This document shows positions 1 to 8,322 of a stretch of DNA of 64,000 bases, in pieces; within the stretch, counting starts at the first letter, position 1; each line of letters starts with the position of its first letter. The notes below the pieces were generated by a model that was not told where the DNA came from, did no database searches, and was given only the letters and a program-made list of their open reading frames with translations. The position numbers and the translations under genes were made by a program. The stretch lies in contig OZ241898.1 in assembly GCA_965203525.1 (NCBI GenBank), forward strand, positions 2,604,001-2,668,000, in the 5' to 3' direction. This DNA is from WTFV01 sp965203525 (GTDB lineage Bacteria > Acidobacteriota > Vicinamibacteria > Vicinamibacterales > UBA8438).

Positions 1-888
1 GTCGATCTCGATCTCGTCGAGCGTCCGGGCGGGCAGCAGCCACTCCGCCGCGACGTCGTTGCAGAACTCCTCGATCCCGGTTCCGGGATGCGCGTCGCTG
101 ATGCCGGTCTGACCGAGCAGCAAATGGACCAGCTCGTGCAGGAGCGTGAAGGACCAGGCCGGCGTGGAGTCGTTGTCGTTGATGACCACGAACGGGGCAA
201 GGTCGTCGGAGACGGCGAAGCCGCGGAACACCGCCACGGGGAGGGCGGTATGGTGGCTGCCCAGGTCCCCCTTGAGCAGGACGAAGACGCCCGCATCTTC
301 CGCCCGCGAGCGCAGCAGCGCGAACGCGTCGGCGGCCGTCGGTTGCGCATGGTACCGGGCGGCGTCGAGATCGCCCCCGAGCGTCTGGCTCAGACACTCT
401 GCGCCGAGCCGTTGCCATTCTCGGGTCCGGCGCTGCTGCCGTTCGCTGCCCGGCGGATCGGTTGCCGTCGCCGGACCCCGGGGTTTCGACAGGGCACCGA
501 CGAACGGGAGGGGTTCGGCTTCGTCCTCCGCCTCCAGAGCGGCCCGCACCATGTGCTGGCGGCTCCGCACGTTGCGGACGAGCGCGTCGATGAGAGCATC
601 CGTCTCGGTGGACCGCGGGCCGGTGAGGGTGCGGAAGTCGACGCCGCGGTCCGCTCGCCGAGGCGGCGCCGACAGGTAGAAGGCGAGCAGCGGGCGGCGA
701 TAGTGCCGCGCCATCCGGACCAGGACCGGCCGGGACGGCTCGTTCTCGCCGCGCTCCAGCGCCGCGAGCCGGTCGACGGCCGCCACGCCCCGGGCATCTC
801 CGATGCCGACCCTGGCAACCGCGTCCTGGAGCGTCAGGCCCGCGGTCTCCCGCGCCCAGACGAGAATTCGAGGATTGACCGCCGGCAT
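1..888 (-). CDS. XRE / ImmA-IrrE family metallopeptidase, 3' end cut by window edge
   Basis: The reading frame is open from an ATG at 888 to the window edge (296 codons seen). The N-terminal ~65 residues look like an XRE helix-turn-helix (ARETAGLTLQDAVAR, LAALERGENEPSRP). The C-terminal part is an IrrE/ImmA zinc peptidase domain with HELVH at about residues 251-255 and a downstream EEFCND glutamate, followed by AAEWLLP. In this family such proteins pair DNA binding with proteolysis of a repressor, as in phage-element or stress regulation. The partner substrate is not visible here. It lies downstream of ribBA on the same strand, where ribH or nusB is often found, so it may be an insertion in the riboflavin locus. 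The family call is firm and the function is inferred. Confidence 0.85.
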   Translation of the reverse strand, partial: MPAVNPRILVWARETAGLTLQDAVARVGIGDARGVAAVDRLAALERGENEPSRPVLVRMARHYRRPLLAFYLSAPPRRADRGVDFRTLTGPRSTETDALIDALVRNVRSRQHMVRAALEAEDEAEPLPFVGALSKPRGPATATDPPGSERQQRRTREWQRLGAECLSQTLGGDLDAARYHAQPTAADAFALLRSRAEDAGVFVLLKGDLGSHHTALPVAVFRGFAVSDDLAPFVVINDNDSTPAWSFTLLHELVHLLLGQTGISDAHPGTGIEEFCNDVAAEWLLPARTLDEIEID

Positions 889-959
889 CGTTTCGGTCGC
901 AAGCGTAGCACTCGCCCGGCGCGCCGGGCCCCGGGGCAGCGACGGCGCGCGCAACGCCT

Positions 960-2213
960 TCAGACGGACGAGAGGCGGTGACCGAGCTTCTCCTTCTTCG
1001 TGCGGAGATAGCGCTCGGTGAACTCGGTCGGCTCGATCTCCAGCGGAACCGACGCTTCCACCGCCAGCCCGTAGCCGTCGAGACCGACGAACTTCCGGGG
1101 GTTGTTGGTGAGCAGGCGCATGGTGCGCACGCCGAGGTCACCCAGTATCTGGGCGCCGATTCCATAGTCGCGCTGGTCCGCCTTGAAGCCGAGGTGCTCG
1201 TTCGCCTCGACGGTGTCGAGGCCCTGATCCTGCAGCTCGTAGGCGCGGATCTTGTTGGCGAGCCCGATGCCACGCCCTTCCTGGTTCAGGTAGAGGAGCA
1301 CGCCGCGGCCCTCGGACGCGATGCGCTCCATGGCCCGCGACAACTGGGCGCCGCAGTCGCAACGGCTGGAGCCGAGCACGTCGCCGGTCAGGCACTGCGA
1401 ATGGACGCGCACGAGCACGCCTTTCCCGTCGCCCACGTCGCCCCGCACGAGCGCGACGTGGGTCCGCCCGTCGATGACGCTGTCGTAGGCGGTCACGGTG
1501 AAGGGCCCGTGCGCCGTCGGAAGCTGCGCCGACGCCAGGCGCTTCACGAGCCGGTCGTGGCGCATCCGGTGCTTGATCAGATCCGCCACCGTGATCATCA
1601 GCAGGCCGTGCCGGCGCGCGAACCGGTCGAGGTCCGGCACGCGGGCCATCGTGCCGTCGTCGTTCATGATCTCGCAGATGACGCCGGCCGGATACAGGCC
1701 GGCGAGCCGGGCCAGGTCCACCGCCGCTTCGGTCTGGCCTGCGCGCACCAGCACGCCGCCGTCGCGCGCCCGCAGGGGCGACACGTGGCCGGGCTTGGCG
1801 AGGTCGGCCGGCCGGGTCGCCGGATCGATCGCCACCCGGATCGTCGCCGCGCGGTCGGCGGCCGAGATGCCGGTCGTCGTGACGTGCTTCGCGTCGATCG
1901 GCACGGCGAAGGCGGTCTCGAACCGCGACGTGTTCTCGTTCACGATCATCGGGACGTCGAGCTCGTCGAGGCGCTGCCCGGTCATCGACAGGCAGATCAG
2001 GCCCCGTCCGTAGCGGGCCATGAAGTTGACCGCATCCGGCGTGACCTTGTCGGCGGCGATGGTCAGATCGCCTTCGTTCTCGCGATCCTCGTCGTCGACC
2101 ACGATCAGCATGCGGCCGCGGCGGAACGCCTCGACCGCCTCGTCGATGGCCGCGAAGCGCGCGCCGGGGGCGGAGTCGCCGGCGGGCGGCGCTTCCGTCT
2201 TCCTGTCGCTCAT
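960..2213 (-). CDS. ribBA: Bifunctional 3,4-dihydroxy-2-butanone-4-phosphate synthase / GTP cyclohydrolase II
   Basis: 417 residues. The first half carries the RibB acidic motif DDEDRENEGD and HVTTTGISAADR, which makes 3,4-dihydroxy-2-butanone 4-phosphate from ribulose 5-phosphate. The second half has the RibA zinc cysteines (GSSRCDCGAQL after HSQCLTGDV) and YLNQEGRGIGL, which opens GTP to start riboflavin synthesis. ATG at 2213 was chosen because it precedes the conserved region by about 20 residues; the frame stays open further upstream but that part is shadow. It is the third gene of a ribD-ribE-ribBA run, 13 bp after ribE. Lumazine synthase (ribH), the usual next gene, is not present downstream. 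Confidence 0.96.
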   Translation of the reverse strand: MSDRKTEAPPAGDSAPGARFAAIDEAVEAFRRGRMLIVVDDEDRENEGDLTIAADKVTPDAVNFMARYGRGLICLSMTGQRLDELDVPMIVNENTSRFETAFAVPIDAKHVTTTGISAADRAATIRVAIDPATRPADLAKPGHVSPLRARDGGVLVRAGQTEAAVDLARLAGLYPAGVICEIMNDDGTMARVPDLDRFARRHGLLMITVADLIKHRMRHDRLVKRLASAQLPTAHGPFTVTAYDSVIDGRTHVALVRGDVGDGKGVLVRVHSQCLTGDVLGSSRCDCGAQLSRAMERIASEGRGVLLYLNQEGRGIGLANKIRAYELQDQGLDTVEANEHLGFKADQRDYGIGAQILGDLGVRTMRLLTNNPRKFVGLDGYGLAVEASVPLEIEPTEFTERYLRTKKEKLGHRLSSV

Positions 2214-2226
2214 GATCCGGTCTGCG

Positions 2227-2832
2227 TCATCCTTGCGGGGGGCCGCCGAAGGCCTCGACGGCGCGGGCGACGTACTTTCCGATGATATCGCACTCGATGT
2301 TGACGGCATCGCCGACGCGCCGGGCGTGGAGGTTGGTGTGGCGCCAGGTGTGGGGAACGATCTGCACCGTGAAGCGGTCCGTTGCGAGGCCGGCCACCGT
2401 CAGGCTGATCCCGTCGACCGCGACGGAGCCCTTCGTCACGAGGTAGCGTGCGAGATCCGCCGGGAAGGACACGGTCACCGACCGGAAGTCGGTCTGCTGC
2501 TCGATCCCGGCGAGGCTCCCGACGCCGTCGACGTGTCCCTGGACGAAGTGGCCTCCCAGCCGATCCGCGGGCAGCAGGGGACGCTCCAGATTCACCGCCG
2601 CCCCTGCGCGCAGCCCCGCCAGGCTGGTGACCCGCAAGGTCTCCGGCGAGACCTCCGCTTCGAAGCCGGACGCGTCGCACCCCGCCACCGTCAGGCAGAC
2701 GCCGTTGACGGCGACGCTGTCTCCGAGCGCCAGCCTGCCGGCCATCTCCGCCGCGATCCGGACCCGCCGCCCGGCCGGGAGCTCGCGCACCCCGGCGACG
2801 GCGCCCAGCGCCTCAACGAGCCCCGTGAACAT
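2227..2832 (-). CDS. ribE: Riboflavin synthase, alpha subunit
   Basis: 201 residues starting MFTGLVE, the near-invariant N-terminus of the family. Two tandem lumazine-binding barrels are visible: SVAVNGVCLTV in the first half and SVAVDGISLTV in the second, each followed by a segment rich in conserved V/N/E residues (VNLERPL; VNIECDIIGKY). The enzyme dismutates two 6,7-dimethyl-8-ribityllumazine molecules to riboflavin. The start overlaps the end of ribD by 20 bp, which suggests translational coupling. Confidence 0.95.
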   Translation of the reverse strand: MFTGLVEALGAVAGVRELPAGRRVRIAAEMAGRLALGDSVAVNGVCLTVAGCDASGFEAEVSPETLRVTSLAGLRAGAAVNLERPLLPADRLGGHFVQGHVDGVGSLAGIEQQTDFRSVTVSFPADLARYLVTKGSVAVDGISLTVAGLATDRFTVQIVPHTWRHTNLHARRVGDAVNIECDIIGKYVARAVEAFGGPPQG

Positions 2833-3910
2833 CCGCCTCCAGCAACAGGTCCGGCCCGCAGGCGCGGACGGCAAGCGTGTCGACGGCGCCGAAGACGGCG
2901 CCGCGGTCCATCCAGGCGACGCCCGACGCGCCCAGCTCCACCGGGGCGACGAACACCTGCACCCGGTCGACCAGACCGGCCTCCCAGGCCGCCTCGTGCA
3001 TCCGCCGGCCGCCTTCGAGTACGAGGCTCGTCACCCCGCGCGCGGCGAGCCGCTCGAAGGCGTCGGGGAGGAACCGGCCGGCGTCCAGGCACTCGATCTG
3101 GGCCCCGGCGCCGGCGAGCCGCGCCCGCCGCTCACGGTGCCGCGCGGACCCGGACGCGACGGTCAGCACGACCACCGGCCCCGCCTCCAGCGTACCGCAG
3201 AGGCGCGCCGTCGGCGGCGTCCGCAGCCGCCGATCGAAGACTGCCCGCGTCAACGGCAGGGCCCGCGGCGTCTCGCGGGCGGTCAGCAGCGGGTCGTCGA
3301 CCAGGACGGTCGTCGACCCCACCCCGACGGCGTCCACCTCGGCCCGCAACGCCTGCACGATCCGGTTCGCGGCCGGCGACGTCAGCGGCGTCCGCGCCCC
3401 GGGCCGCGCCGCGATGCGGCCGTCGAGACTGGCCGCGACCTTCATCGTCACGAACGGCCGCCGCCGGGACACCCAGGTGACGAACGCCTCGTTCAGCCGC
3501 GCCGCCTCGCGCTCCCGGAGACCGACGTCGACGGGGATCCCCCGACGGCGGAGAAACTCGACGCCCTTGCCGTCGACGGCGGGGTTCGGGTCCCGCATCG
3601 CCACCACCACCCGCGCGACGGCCGCTTCGACGAGCCGTTCCACGCACGGTCCGGTGCGCCCGCGGTGGCAGCACGGCTCCAGCGTGCAGTAGAGCGTCGC
3701 GCCCCGCGCGGCGGCGCCCGCCGCGGCCAGCGCGCGAATCTCCGCGTGATCGCCGCCGGCCCGCTCGTGATGGCCGGTCCCGACGACGACGCCGCGCCGG
3801 TCGACGAGGACCGCTCCCACCATCGGGTTCGGGCTCGTCCGCCCGCGGCCCTGCGCGGCAAGCCGCAACGCCTCGCGCATGTGCGCGTCGTCCCGCGGGG
3901 TCAGCGGCAT
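2813..3910 (-). CDS. ribD: Riboflavin biosynthesis deaminase/reductase
   Basis: 365 residues. The N-terminal deaminase domain (about 1-145) has the zinc signature HAE near residue 50 and the PCC pair in TLEPCCHRGRTGPC. The C-terminal reductase domain has VTMKVAASLDGRIA, DDPLLTAR and LVLEGG. Together they convert the GTP cyclohydrolase product to 5-amino-6-ribitylamino-uracil phosphate. The ATG at 3910 gives the MPLTPRDDAHMREALRLA start expected for the family; the frame runs open upstream without homology. First gene of ribD-ribE-ribBA. A TATCAT -10-like hexamer lies at 3968-3973 on this strand, but no good -35 and no FMN riboswitch were seen. Confidence 0.95.
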   Translation of the reverse strand: MPLTPRDDAHMREALRLAAQGRGRTSPNPMVGAVLVDRRGVVVGTGHHERAGGDHAEIRALAAAGAAARGATLYCTLEPCCHRGRTGPCVERLVEAAVARVVVAMRDPNPAVDGKGVEFLRRRGIPVDVGLREREAARLNEAFVTWVSRRRPFVTMKVAASLDGRIAARPGARTPLTSPAANRIVQALRAEVDAVGVGSTTVLVDDPLLTARETPRALPLTRAVFDRRLRTPPTARLCGTLEAGPVVVLTVASGSARHRERRARLAGAGAQIECLDAGRFLPDAFERLAARGVTSLVLEGGRRMHEAAWEAGLVDRVQVFVAPVELGASGVAWMDRGAVFGAVDTLAVRACGPDLLLEADVHGAR

Positions 3911-3980
3911 CGCCGCCCCCCGCGCGCCACCTCCGCCGCTCCGACGCGCGTCCACCGCATCGCGGCCATGATAACGGCCC

Positions 3981-4087
3981 GCGGAGCGTTCACTCCGCCG
4001 TCTCGCCCGGCGGAGGCGCGCGCCGCGGGCTTCGGCGCCCGCACCGGACGTCTCCGCGGAGCATTCACTCCGCCGTCTCGCCCGGCG
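3981..4087. repeat. Two 32-bp direct copies, 75 bp apart
   Basis: Copies at 3981-4012 and 4056-4087 differ at one base. Each begins with a small hairpin (GCGGAG, six-base loop, CTCCGC). The 43 bp between them are unrelated. They fill the spacer between ribD and ftsY. This is one of the roughly 72-bp-period repeats seen at many gene borders in the window. Confidence 0.85.
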
Positions 4088-4109
4088 CGGGCGGGCGGCC
4101 CCGTTCGGC

Positions 4110-4221
4110 CCGGCCGGGTCACCACGCCCGCTCGAACAGCGCGTCGACAGGACGGCCCCGACCGGTGCGCCTGCCGATCGCTCCGGCCGGGTCACCACGC
4201 CCGCTCGAACAGCGCGTCGAC
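4110..4221. repeat. Copy of the ftsY 3' end, 73 bp downstream of the original
   Basis: Positions 4183-4221 contain the last 30 bases of ftsY with its stop codon plus 9 flanking bases. The same 39 bp recur at 4110-4148. The 34 bp between the copies do not match the neighbouring sequence. Because ftsY is on the minus strand, the extra copy lies in its 3' flank. Confidence 0.9.
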
Positions 4222-5100
4222 GTAGTCCGCGGCCGAGAACGGCAGCAGGTCGTCGATGCCTTCGCCGACTCCGACGTAGCGGATGGGCACCCCGAGCTCC
4301 CCCGCGATGGCCACCGCGACGCCCCCCTTCGCCGTGCCGTCGAGCTTGGTCAGGACGATGCCGGTCACGCCCGCCGTCTCCAGGAACCGGCGCGCCTGGA
4401 CGATGCCGTTCTGCCCCACGCTCGCGTCGACCACCAGCAGCACTTCGTGGGGCGCGCCGGGCGCCGCGCGGCCGGCGACGCGCCGTATCTTGCCCAGCTC
4501 CCCCATCAGGTCGGCGCGCGTATGGAGGCGCCCGGCCGTGTCGACGAACACCGCGTCGCGGCCCCGCGCCCGGGCCGCCGAGACGGCGTCGAAGACGACC
4601 GCGGCCGGGTCGGCGCCGCCGCCGGCGCGCACGACGTCGACCGACGCCCGTTCCGCCCACACCGCGAGCTGTTCGACCGCCGCGGCCCGGAACGTGTCCG
4701 CCGCGCAGACGAGAGGCGTCCGCCCGGCGCGGCGGCAGCGGTGGGCCAGCTTCCCGACCGTGGTGGTCTTGCCCGTACCGTTGACGCCGACCACGAGCAC
4801 GACGCGCGGCGCCGGAACCTCCACGGCAGGCGCGGCGGCGCCGGCCAGAACGCCGAGGATTTCGGCCCTGACACGTTCCCGCAGGTCGCCGGCGCCGCCG
4901 GCGCCGACCCGCGCGACGATGCGTCCGGCCGTGCGCACGCCGACGTCCGCTTCGATCAACAGCTCCTCGAGGGCCTCGAGGGTCTCGACGGCCGGACCGC
5001 CCCCGTCGGCGGCGGCAGCGCCGGCCAGACGCTCCAGCCGGCCCGTCCAGCGCTCGGCCGTGCGCCGCAACCCGGCCCGCAGGCGACTGACGATGCTCAT
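4192..5100 (-). CDS. ftsY: Signal recognition particle receptor FtsY
   Basis: 302 residues. The N domain covers roughly the first 95 residues and the G domain the rest, with GVNGTGKTTTVGKLA (P loop), DTFRAAAVEQL, DTAGRLHTRADLM and TKLDGTAKGG (guanine specificity). It docks ribosome-SRP complexes at the inner membrane. The acidic A domain of E. coli FtsY is absent, as in many short bacterial FtsY proteins. The start at 5100 overlaps the gpsA stop by 4 bp (ATGA), so it is the last gene of a pgpA-cinA-gpsA-ftsY operon. Its 3' end is duplicated downstream. Confidence 0.95.
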   Translation of the reverse strand: MSIVSRLRAGLRRTAERWTGRLERLAGAAAADGGGPAVETLEALEELLIEADVGVRTAGRIVARVGAGGAGDLRERVRAEILGVLAGAAAPAVEVPAPRVVLVVGVNGTGKTTTVGKLAHRCRRAGRTPLVCAADTFRAAAVEQLAVWAERASVDVVRAGGGADPAAVVFDAVSAARARGRDAVFVDTAGRLHTRADLMGELGKIRRVAGRAAPGAPHEVLLVVDASVGQNGIVQARRFLETAGVTGIVLTKLDGTAKGGVAVAIAGELGVPIRYVGVGEGIDDLLPFSAADYVDALFERAW

Positions 5101-6107
5101 TCGTCGAGCTCCGGCCGCTGCCGCCGCAGCATGAGCTCCTCGACCGCGGCCCGCGGGGTCTTGCGGCCGGCGATCACCTCCGCCATCTGCGCCGTGATCG
5201 GCAGCTCCACGCCGTGCCGCGCGCCCAGATCGAGCGCCGCCCGCGTGGTGCGGACCCCTTCGGCCACCATCCGCGTCCCGCCGAGCACCTCGCCGAGCGG
5301 ACGCCCCCTGCCGAGCTCGATCCCGAGCTGCCGGTTCCGGCTGAGTCCGCCCGTGCACGTCAGCACCAGGTCGCCGAGACCGCCCAGGCCGGCCAGCGTG
5401 CCGCGCCGGCCGCCGAGGGCGCAGGCGAGACGCGAGATCTCGGCCAGACCCCGCGTCACCAGCGCCGCGGCCGCGTTGTGCCCCAGGCCCAGCGACTCGA
5501 CGCCGCCGGCGGCGATGGCGATGACGTTCTTCATCGCCCCGCCGATCTCCACCCCGACGACGTCGTCGCTCGCGTACAGCCGGAAACGGTCCGACCGGAA
5601 GTCCTGCTGCACGGCCGCGACCGCCTCGGCGCGCCGGCCGGCCACCACCACCGCGGTGGGTACGCCGCGGGCGACCTCCGTCGCGAAGCTGGGACCCGAC
5701 AGCACCGTCACCTGCACGGCCCGCGCGGCGCCGACTTCCTGGGCGATCACTTCGGACATGCGGAGCAGCGTGCCGTCCTCGATGCCCTTTGCGGCGCTGA
5801 TGACCGTCGCATCCGGCCGCAGGTGCTCCGCCGCGCGCCGGAGCACCTGCCGGGAGCCGTGCGACGGCACCGCCGCGACGACGTAGGCCGCGCCTGCGAG
5901 CGCATCCCGGAGCGACGCGGTCGGACGCACGGCCGCGGGCAGTTCGACGCCCGGCAGATAGATCTCGTTGCGCCGGGCGGCGCCCATCCGCTCGACGAGC
6001 TCCGCGTCCCGCCCCCAGAGCCGGACCTCCCGCCCGCAACGGCCGAGATGGATGGCCAGCGCCGTACCCCAACTGCCGCAACCGAGCACGGCGACCGGTC
6101 CGGTCAC
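5097..6107 (-). CDS. gpsA: NAD(P)-dependent glycerol-3-phosphate dehydrogenase
   Basis: 336 residues with the N-terminal Rossmann motif VAVLGCGSWGTALA. The substrate and catalytic region includes SAAKGIEDGT, VLSGPSFATEVARG, the lysine in GGAMKNVIAIAAG and GLGGLGDLVLTCTG. It makes sn-glycerol 3-phosphate for phospholipid synthesis, which fits the pgpA gene in the same operon. The start is GTG at 6107, overlapping the cinA stop by 4 bp (GTGA). The open frame extends upstream but matches cinA coding sequence there. Confidence 0.95.
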   Translation of the reverse strand: MTGPVAVLGCGSWGTALAIHLGRCGREVRLWGRDAELVERMGAARRNEIYLPGVELPAAVRPTASLRDALAGAAYVVAAVPSHGSRQVLRRAAEHLRPDATVISAAKGIEDGTLLRMSEVIAQEVGAARAVQVTVLSGPSFATEVARGVPTAVVVAGRRAEAVAAVQQDFRSDRFRLYASDDVVGVEIGGAMKNVIAIAAGGVESLGLGHNAAAALVTRGLAEISRLACALGGRRGTLAGLGGLGDLVLTCTGGLSRNRQLGIELGRGRPLGEVLGGTRMVAEGVRTTRAALDLGARHGVELPITAQMAEVIAGRKTPRAAVEELMLRRQRPELDE

Positions 6108-7426
6108 GTCCTGGTCCCGTCCATCGCCGTGTGGAGATCCGCCGCCGCGGCGCGGAGCAGCGCGCGGCGCAGGAGGTCGAGCGCGGCCTGCGACGCCTGG
6201 AACTTCACCCGCTCGCGATCGCCGGGAAGCTGAACGCGCCGGACCCGCGGCGGGCCCGCCGGTCCGGCCAGAGCAAGACAGACCGTGCCCACCGGCTTGC
6301 CGGGCGTCGCCCCGCCCGGGCCGGCGATGCCGGTCGCCGCGAGGCCGAATTCGACGCCCGCGGCCTCCCGGGCCGCCGCCGCCATCGCCTCGGCCACCGC
6401 CTCGCTCACCGCGCCGTGGGTCTCGACGAGGGCCGGCGCGACCCCCAGCGCCACCTTGGCCTCGTTGCCGTAGAGCACCCAGCCGGCGCGGACGTACGCC
6501 GAGCTGCCCGGCACGTCCGTCAGCCGGGACGCGATCAACCCGCCGGTGCACGACTCGGCGACGGCGACGCGCGCTCCCCGTCTGCGCAGCAGCTCGCCGA
6601 CGACCGTCGGGAGCGACCGTCCGTCGGTGCTCACGACGCAGTTCCCCAGGGCGGCGGCCAGTTTCTCCACGGCCCGGTCGAGGCTGCTCCCCGCCGTCCC
6701 GGGGTCGTCCCCGACGGCCGACAGGTGCAGGTCGATCCGGCCCGGCGACGCGAGAATGGTCGTCTCGACCGGCGGGCGCTGCACGGCCAGCGGCTCGTAG
6801 ATCGGCCTGGCCAGCTCCTCGACGTGGGATTCGGTCCGCCCCGTGGTCCGGATCACGCGCCTGTGCACGCACCTGCCGCCCGCCGCGGCCAGCCGCTCCG
6901 CAACGAGCCGCTCGAACATCGGCCGTAGCTCGCGCGGGGGACCGGGCAGCAGCGCCAGCCGGGCCCCGTCCGCGGCCAGCCAGAGCCCGGGCGCGGTTCC
7001 GCGCGGATTCTCCAGCACCTCCGCCCCGCGCGGAACCGCCGCCTGCCGCCGGTTGACCTCCGGCATCTCCAGGCCGCGCGCCGTGAACCGCGCGCGGATC
7101 GCCTCGACGATGGCGGGCGACTCCTCGAGCCGCGCGCCGAGCAGCTCCGCCGCGGCCTCCCGCGTCACGTCGTCCGCCGTCGGTCCGAGCCCGCCGGTGA
7201 CGATCACGACGTCGCCGGCGTCCAGGGCATGGCGCAGGGCGCGCGCGAGGCGGGACGGATCGTCCCCCACCACCAGCTTCTGCACGACGCGGATCCCGAC
7301 CGCTTCGAGCCGCTCGGTGATGAACAGCGAGTTCGTGTCGGTCTTGTGCGGCGTCAGCAGTTCGGAGCCGACGGCGACGATCACGGCGGCCGGCGGACCG
7401 CTGCCGCGGCCCCGCTTCTCCGTCAT
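6104..7426 (-). CDS. cinA: CinA family protein (competence/damage-inducible, NMN amidase-type C domain)
   Basis: 440 residues. The N-terminal MoaB-like domain has VGSELL at the start and VVIVTGGLGPTADDVTREA. The C-terminal CinA domain has VAVAESCTGGLIASRLTDVPGSS and GLAATGIAGPGG, which in studied homologues is the nicotinamide-mononucleotide deamidase. The ATG at 7426 overlaps the pgpA stop (ATGA) and its own stop overlaps the gpsA GTG, so the four genes are translationally coupled. Role: pyridine nucleotide salvage; the competence link in the name is historical. Confidence 0.93.
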   Translation of the reverse strand: MTEKRGRGSGPPAAVIVAVGSELLTPHKTDTNSLFITERLEAVGIRVVQKLVVGDDPSRLARALRHALDAGDVVIVTGGLGPTADDVTREAAAELLGARLEESPAIVEAIRARFTARGLEMPEVNRRQAAVPRGAEVLENPRGTAPGLWLAADGARLALLPGPPRELRPMFERLVAERLAAAGGRCVHRRVIRTTGRTESHVEELARPIYEPLAVQRPPVETTILASPGRIDLHLSAVGDDPGTAGSSLDRAVEKLAAALGNCVVSTDGRSLPTVVGELLRRRGARVAVAESCTGGLIASRLTDVPGSSAYVRAGWVLYGNEAKVALGVAPALVETHGAVSEAVAEAMAAAAREAAGVEFGLAATGIAGPGGATPGKPVGTVCLALAGPAGPPRVRRVQLPGDRERVKFQASQAALDLLRRALLRAAAADLHTAMDGTRT

Positions 7427-7890
7427 GCCAGCATCACCGCGGGCGCGGCGGCGGCCAGCGCCCGCACCGTCACCCAGGCGTAGAGCCCGGCGACGACGTC
7501 GTCGGCCATCACTCCCCAGCCCGCCGGCAGGCGCTCGGCCGCGCGGGCGGGAAACGGCTTGACGACGTCGAAGATCCGGAACGCCAGGAAACCGGCGACG
7601 AGCCCGGCCCAGGTGAGCGGGAGCCAGAACAGCGCGATCAGCATGCCGGCGATCTCGTCGATGACGATGACCCCCGGATCGGGACGGCCGTAGCGGCGCT
7701 CCGCCAGGGTCGCCGACCAGACGCCGGCCGCGAGCACCGCGGCCAGCAGCAGCGCCTCCACGCCCGCCGCCCCGGTCAGGCGCGCCAGCAGCAACAGGCA
7801 GACGCCGGCCGCCGAGCCCCAGGTTCCGGGAGCCGCCGGGGCCAGCCCGACCCCCCCGGCCGTCGCGACCGCCAGCGCCAGCCGGGACAT
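7423..7890 (-). CDS. pgpA: Phosphatidylglycerophosphatase A
   Basis: 155 residues, mostly hydrophobic with several predicted membrane helices. The family signature is clear: GLAPAAPGTWGS near the N-terminus, VIDEIAGM in the middle and FRIFDVVKPFP. It removes the phosphate from phosphatidylglycerophosphate to give phosphatidylglycerol in the inner membrane. Either ATG at 7890 or the in-frame GTG directly before it could be the start. First gene of the pgpA-cinA-gpsA-ftsY operon. Confidence 0.93.
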   Translation of the reverse strand: MSRLALAVATAGGVGLAPAAPGTWGSAAGVCLLLLARLTGAAGVEALLLAAVLAAGVWSATLAERRYGRPDPGVIVIDEIAGMLIALFWLPLTWAGLVAGFLAFRIFDVVKPFPARAAERLPAGWGVMADDVVAGLYAWVTVRALAAAAPAVMLA

Positions 7891-8295
7891 CACCGCGAAT
7901 CGGCCGCACGCCGGCCGTCAGCGCCGATCCCGTGAACGTGCATGCGGCCTGGAAGGTGCGGCGTCTCGATTCTCCAGCGCCCTCGTAAAGCGGGGACCGA
8001 GTGGCGGGGAGCGCGCCACGCCGGGAGTGACGGATTATGACGGGAGAGCCGGAAAACCGTCAACGGCCGCACGGCCGCCGAAAAGGCGGACGCGCCGCGC
8101 GCCGGTCGCCGCAACCGGCGGTGATAGGCTACGGAATCGCGCAGGAACCGGCCCCCCGGCTGCCCGGCCGCCCCCTGGGGCGCCGGTCGGGCCGCCTGCC
8201 CGCCCGGCCGCCGCAGCGATGATCGAAGCCGTTCCCCAACGTCAGCCGCGCCGGCGCCGAGGGGTGCTTCTGGCGCTGGTGGCGCGTCGCACGCG
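7891..8295. other. Intergenic region between divergent pgpA and ftcD
   Basis: About 400 bp with no convincing gene. An open plus-strand frame (8027-8299) lacks recognisable protein character and is Arg/Pro/Ala-biased. The notable content is a copy of the ftcD start 77 bp upstream of the real one. No clear consensus promoter was found, although transcripts must leave in both directions. Confidence 0.6.
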
Positions 8296-8322
8296 ATGAT
8301 CGAAGCCGTTCCCAACGTTAGC
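8218..8322. repeat. Duplicated ftcD start region, 77 bp apart
   Basis: GATGATCGAAGCCGTT followed by CCC(C)AACGT occurs at 8218-8246 and again at 8295-8322. The second copy holds the ATG of ftcD (8296). The first copy has one extra C, so its ATG (8219) opens a 26-codon frame. That frame ends at TGA 8297-8299, overlapping the real ATG as ATGA. Confidence 0.88.

Noticed and set aside
88..981. Plus-strand frame over the first gene
   Set aside because: It is antisense to the IrrE gene, which has HELVH and a helix-turn-helix; the plus frame has no recognisable domain.
3911..4191. FMN riboswitch before ribD
   Set aside because: None of the conserved RFN segments could be found; the spacer holds direct repeats.
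8027..8299. 90-codon frame upstream of ftcD as a gene
   Set aside because: Arg/Pro/Ala-biased with no motif or ribosome site; only its last 26 codons, from the duplicated start, are of interest.
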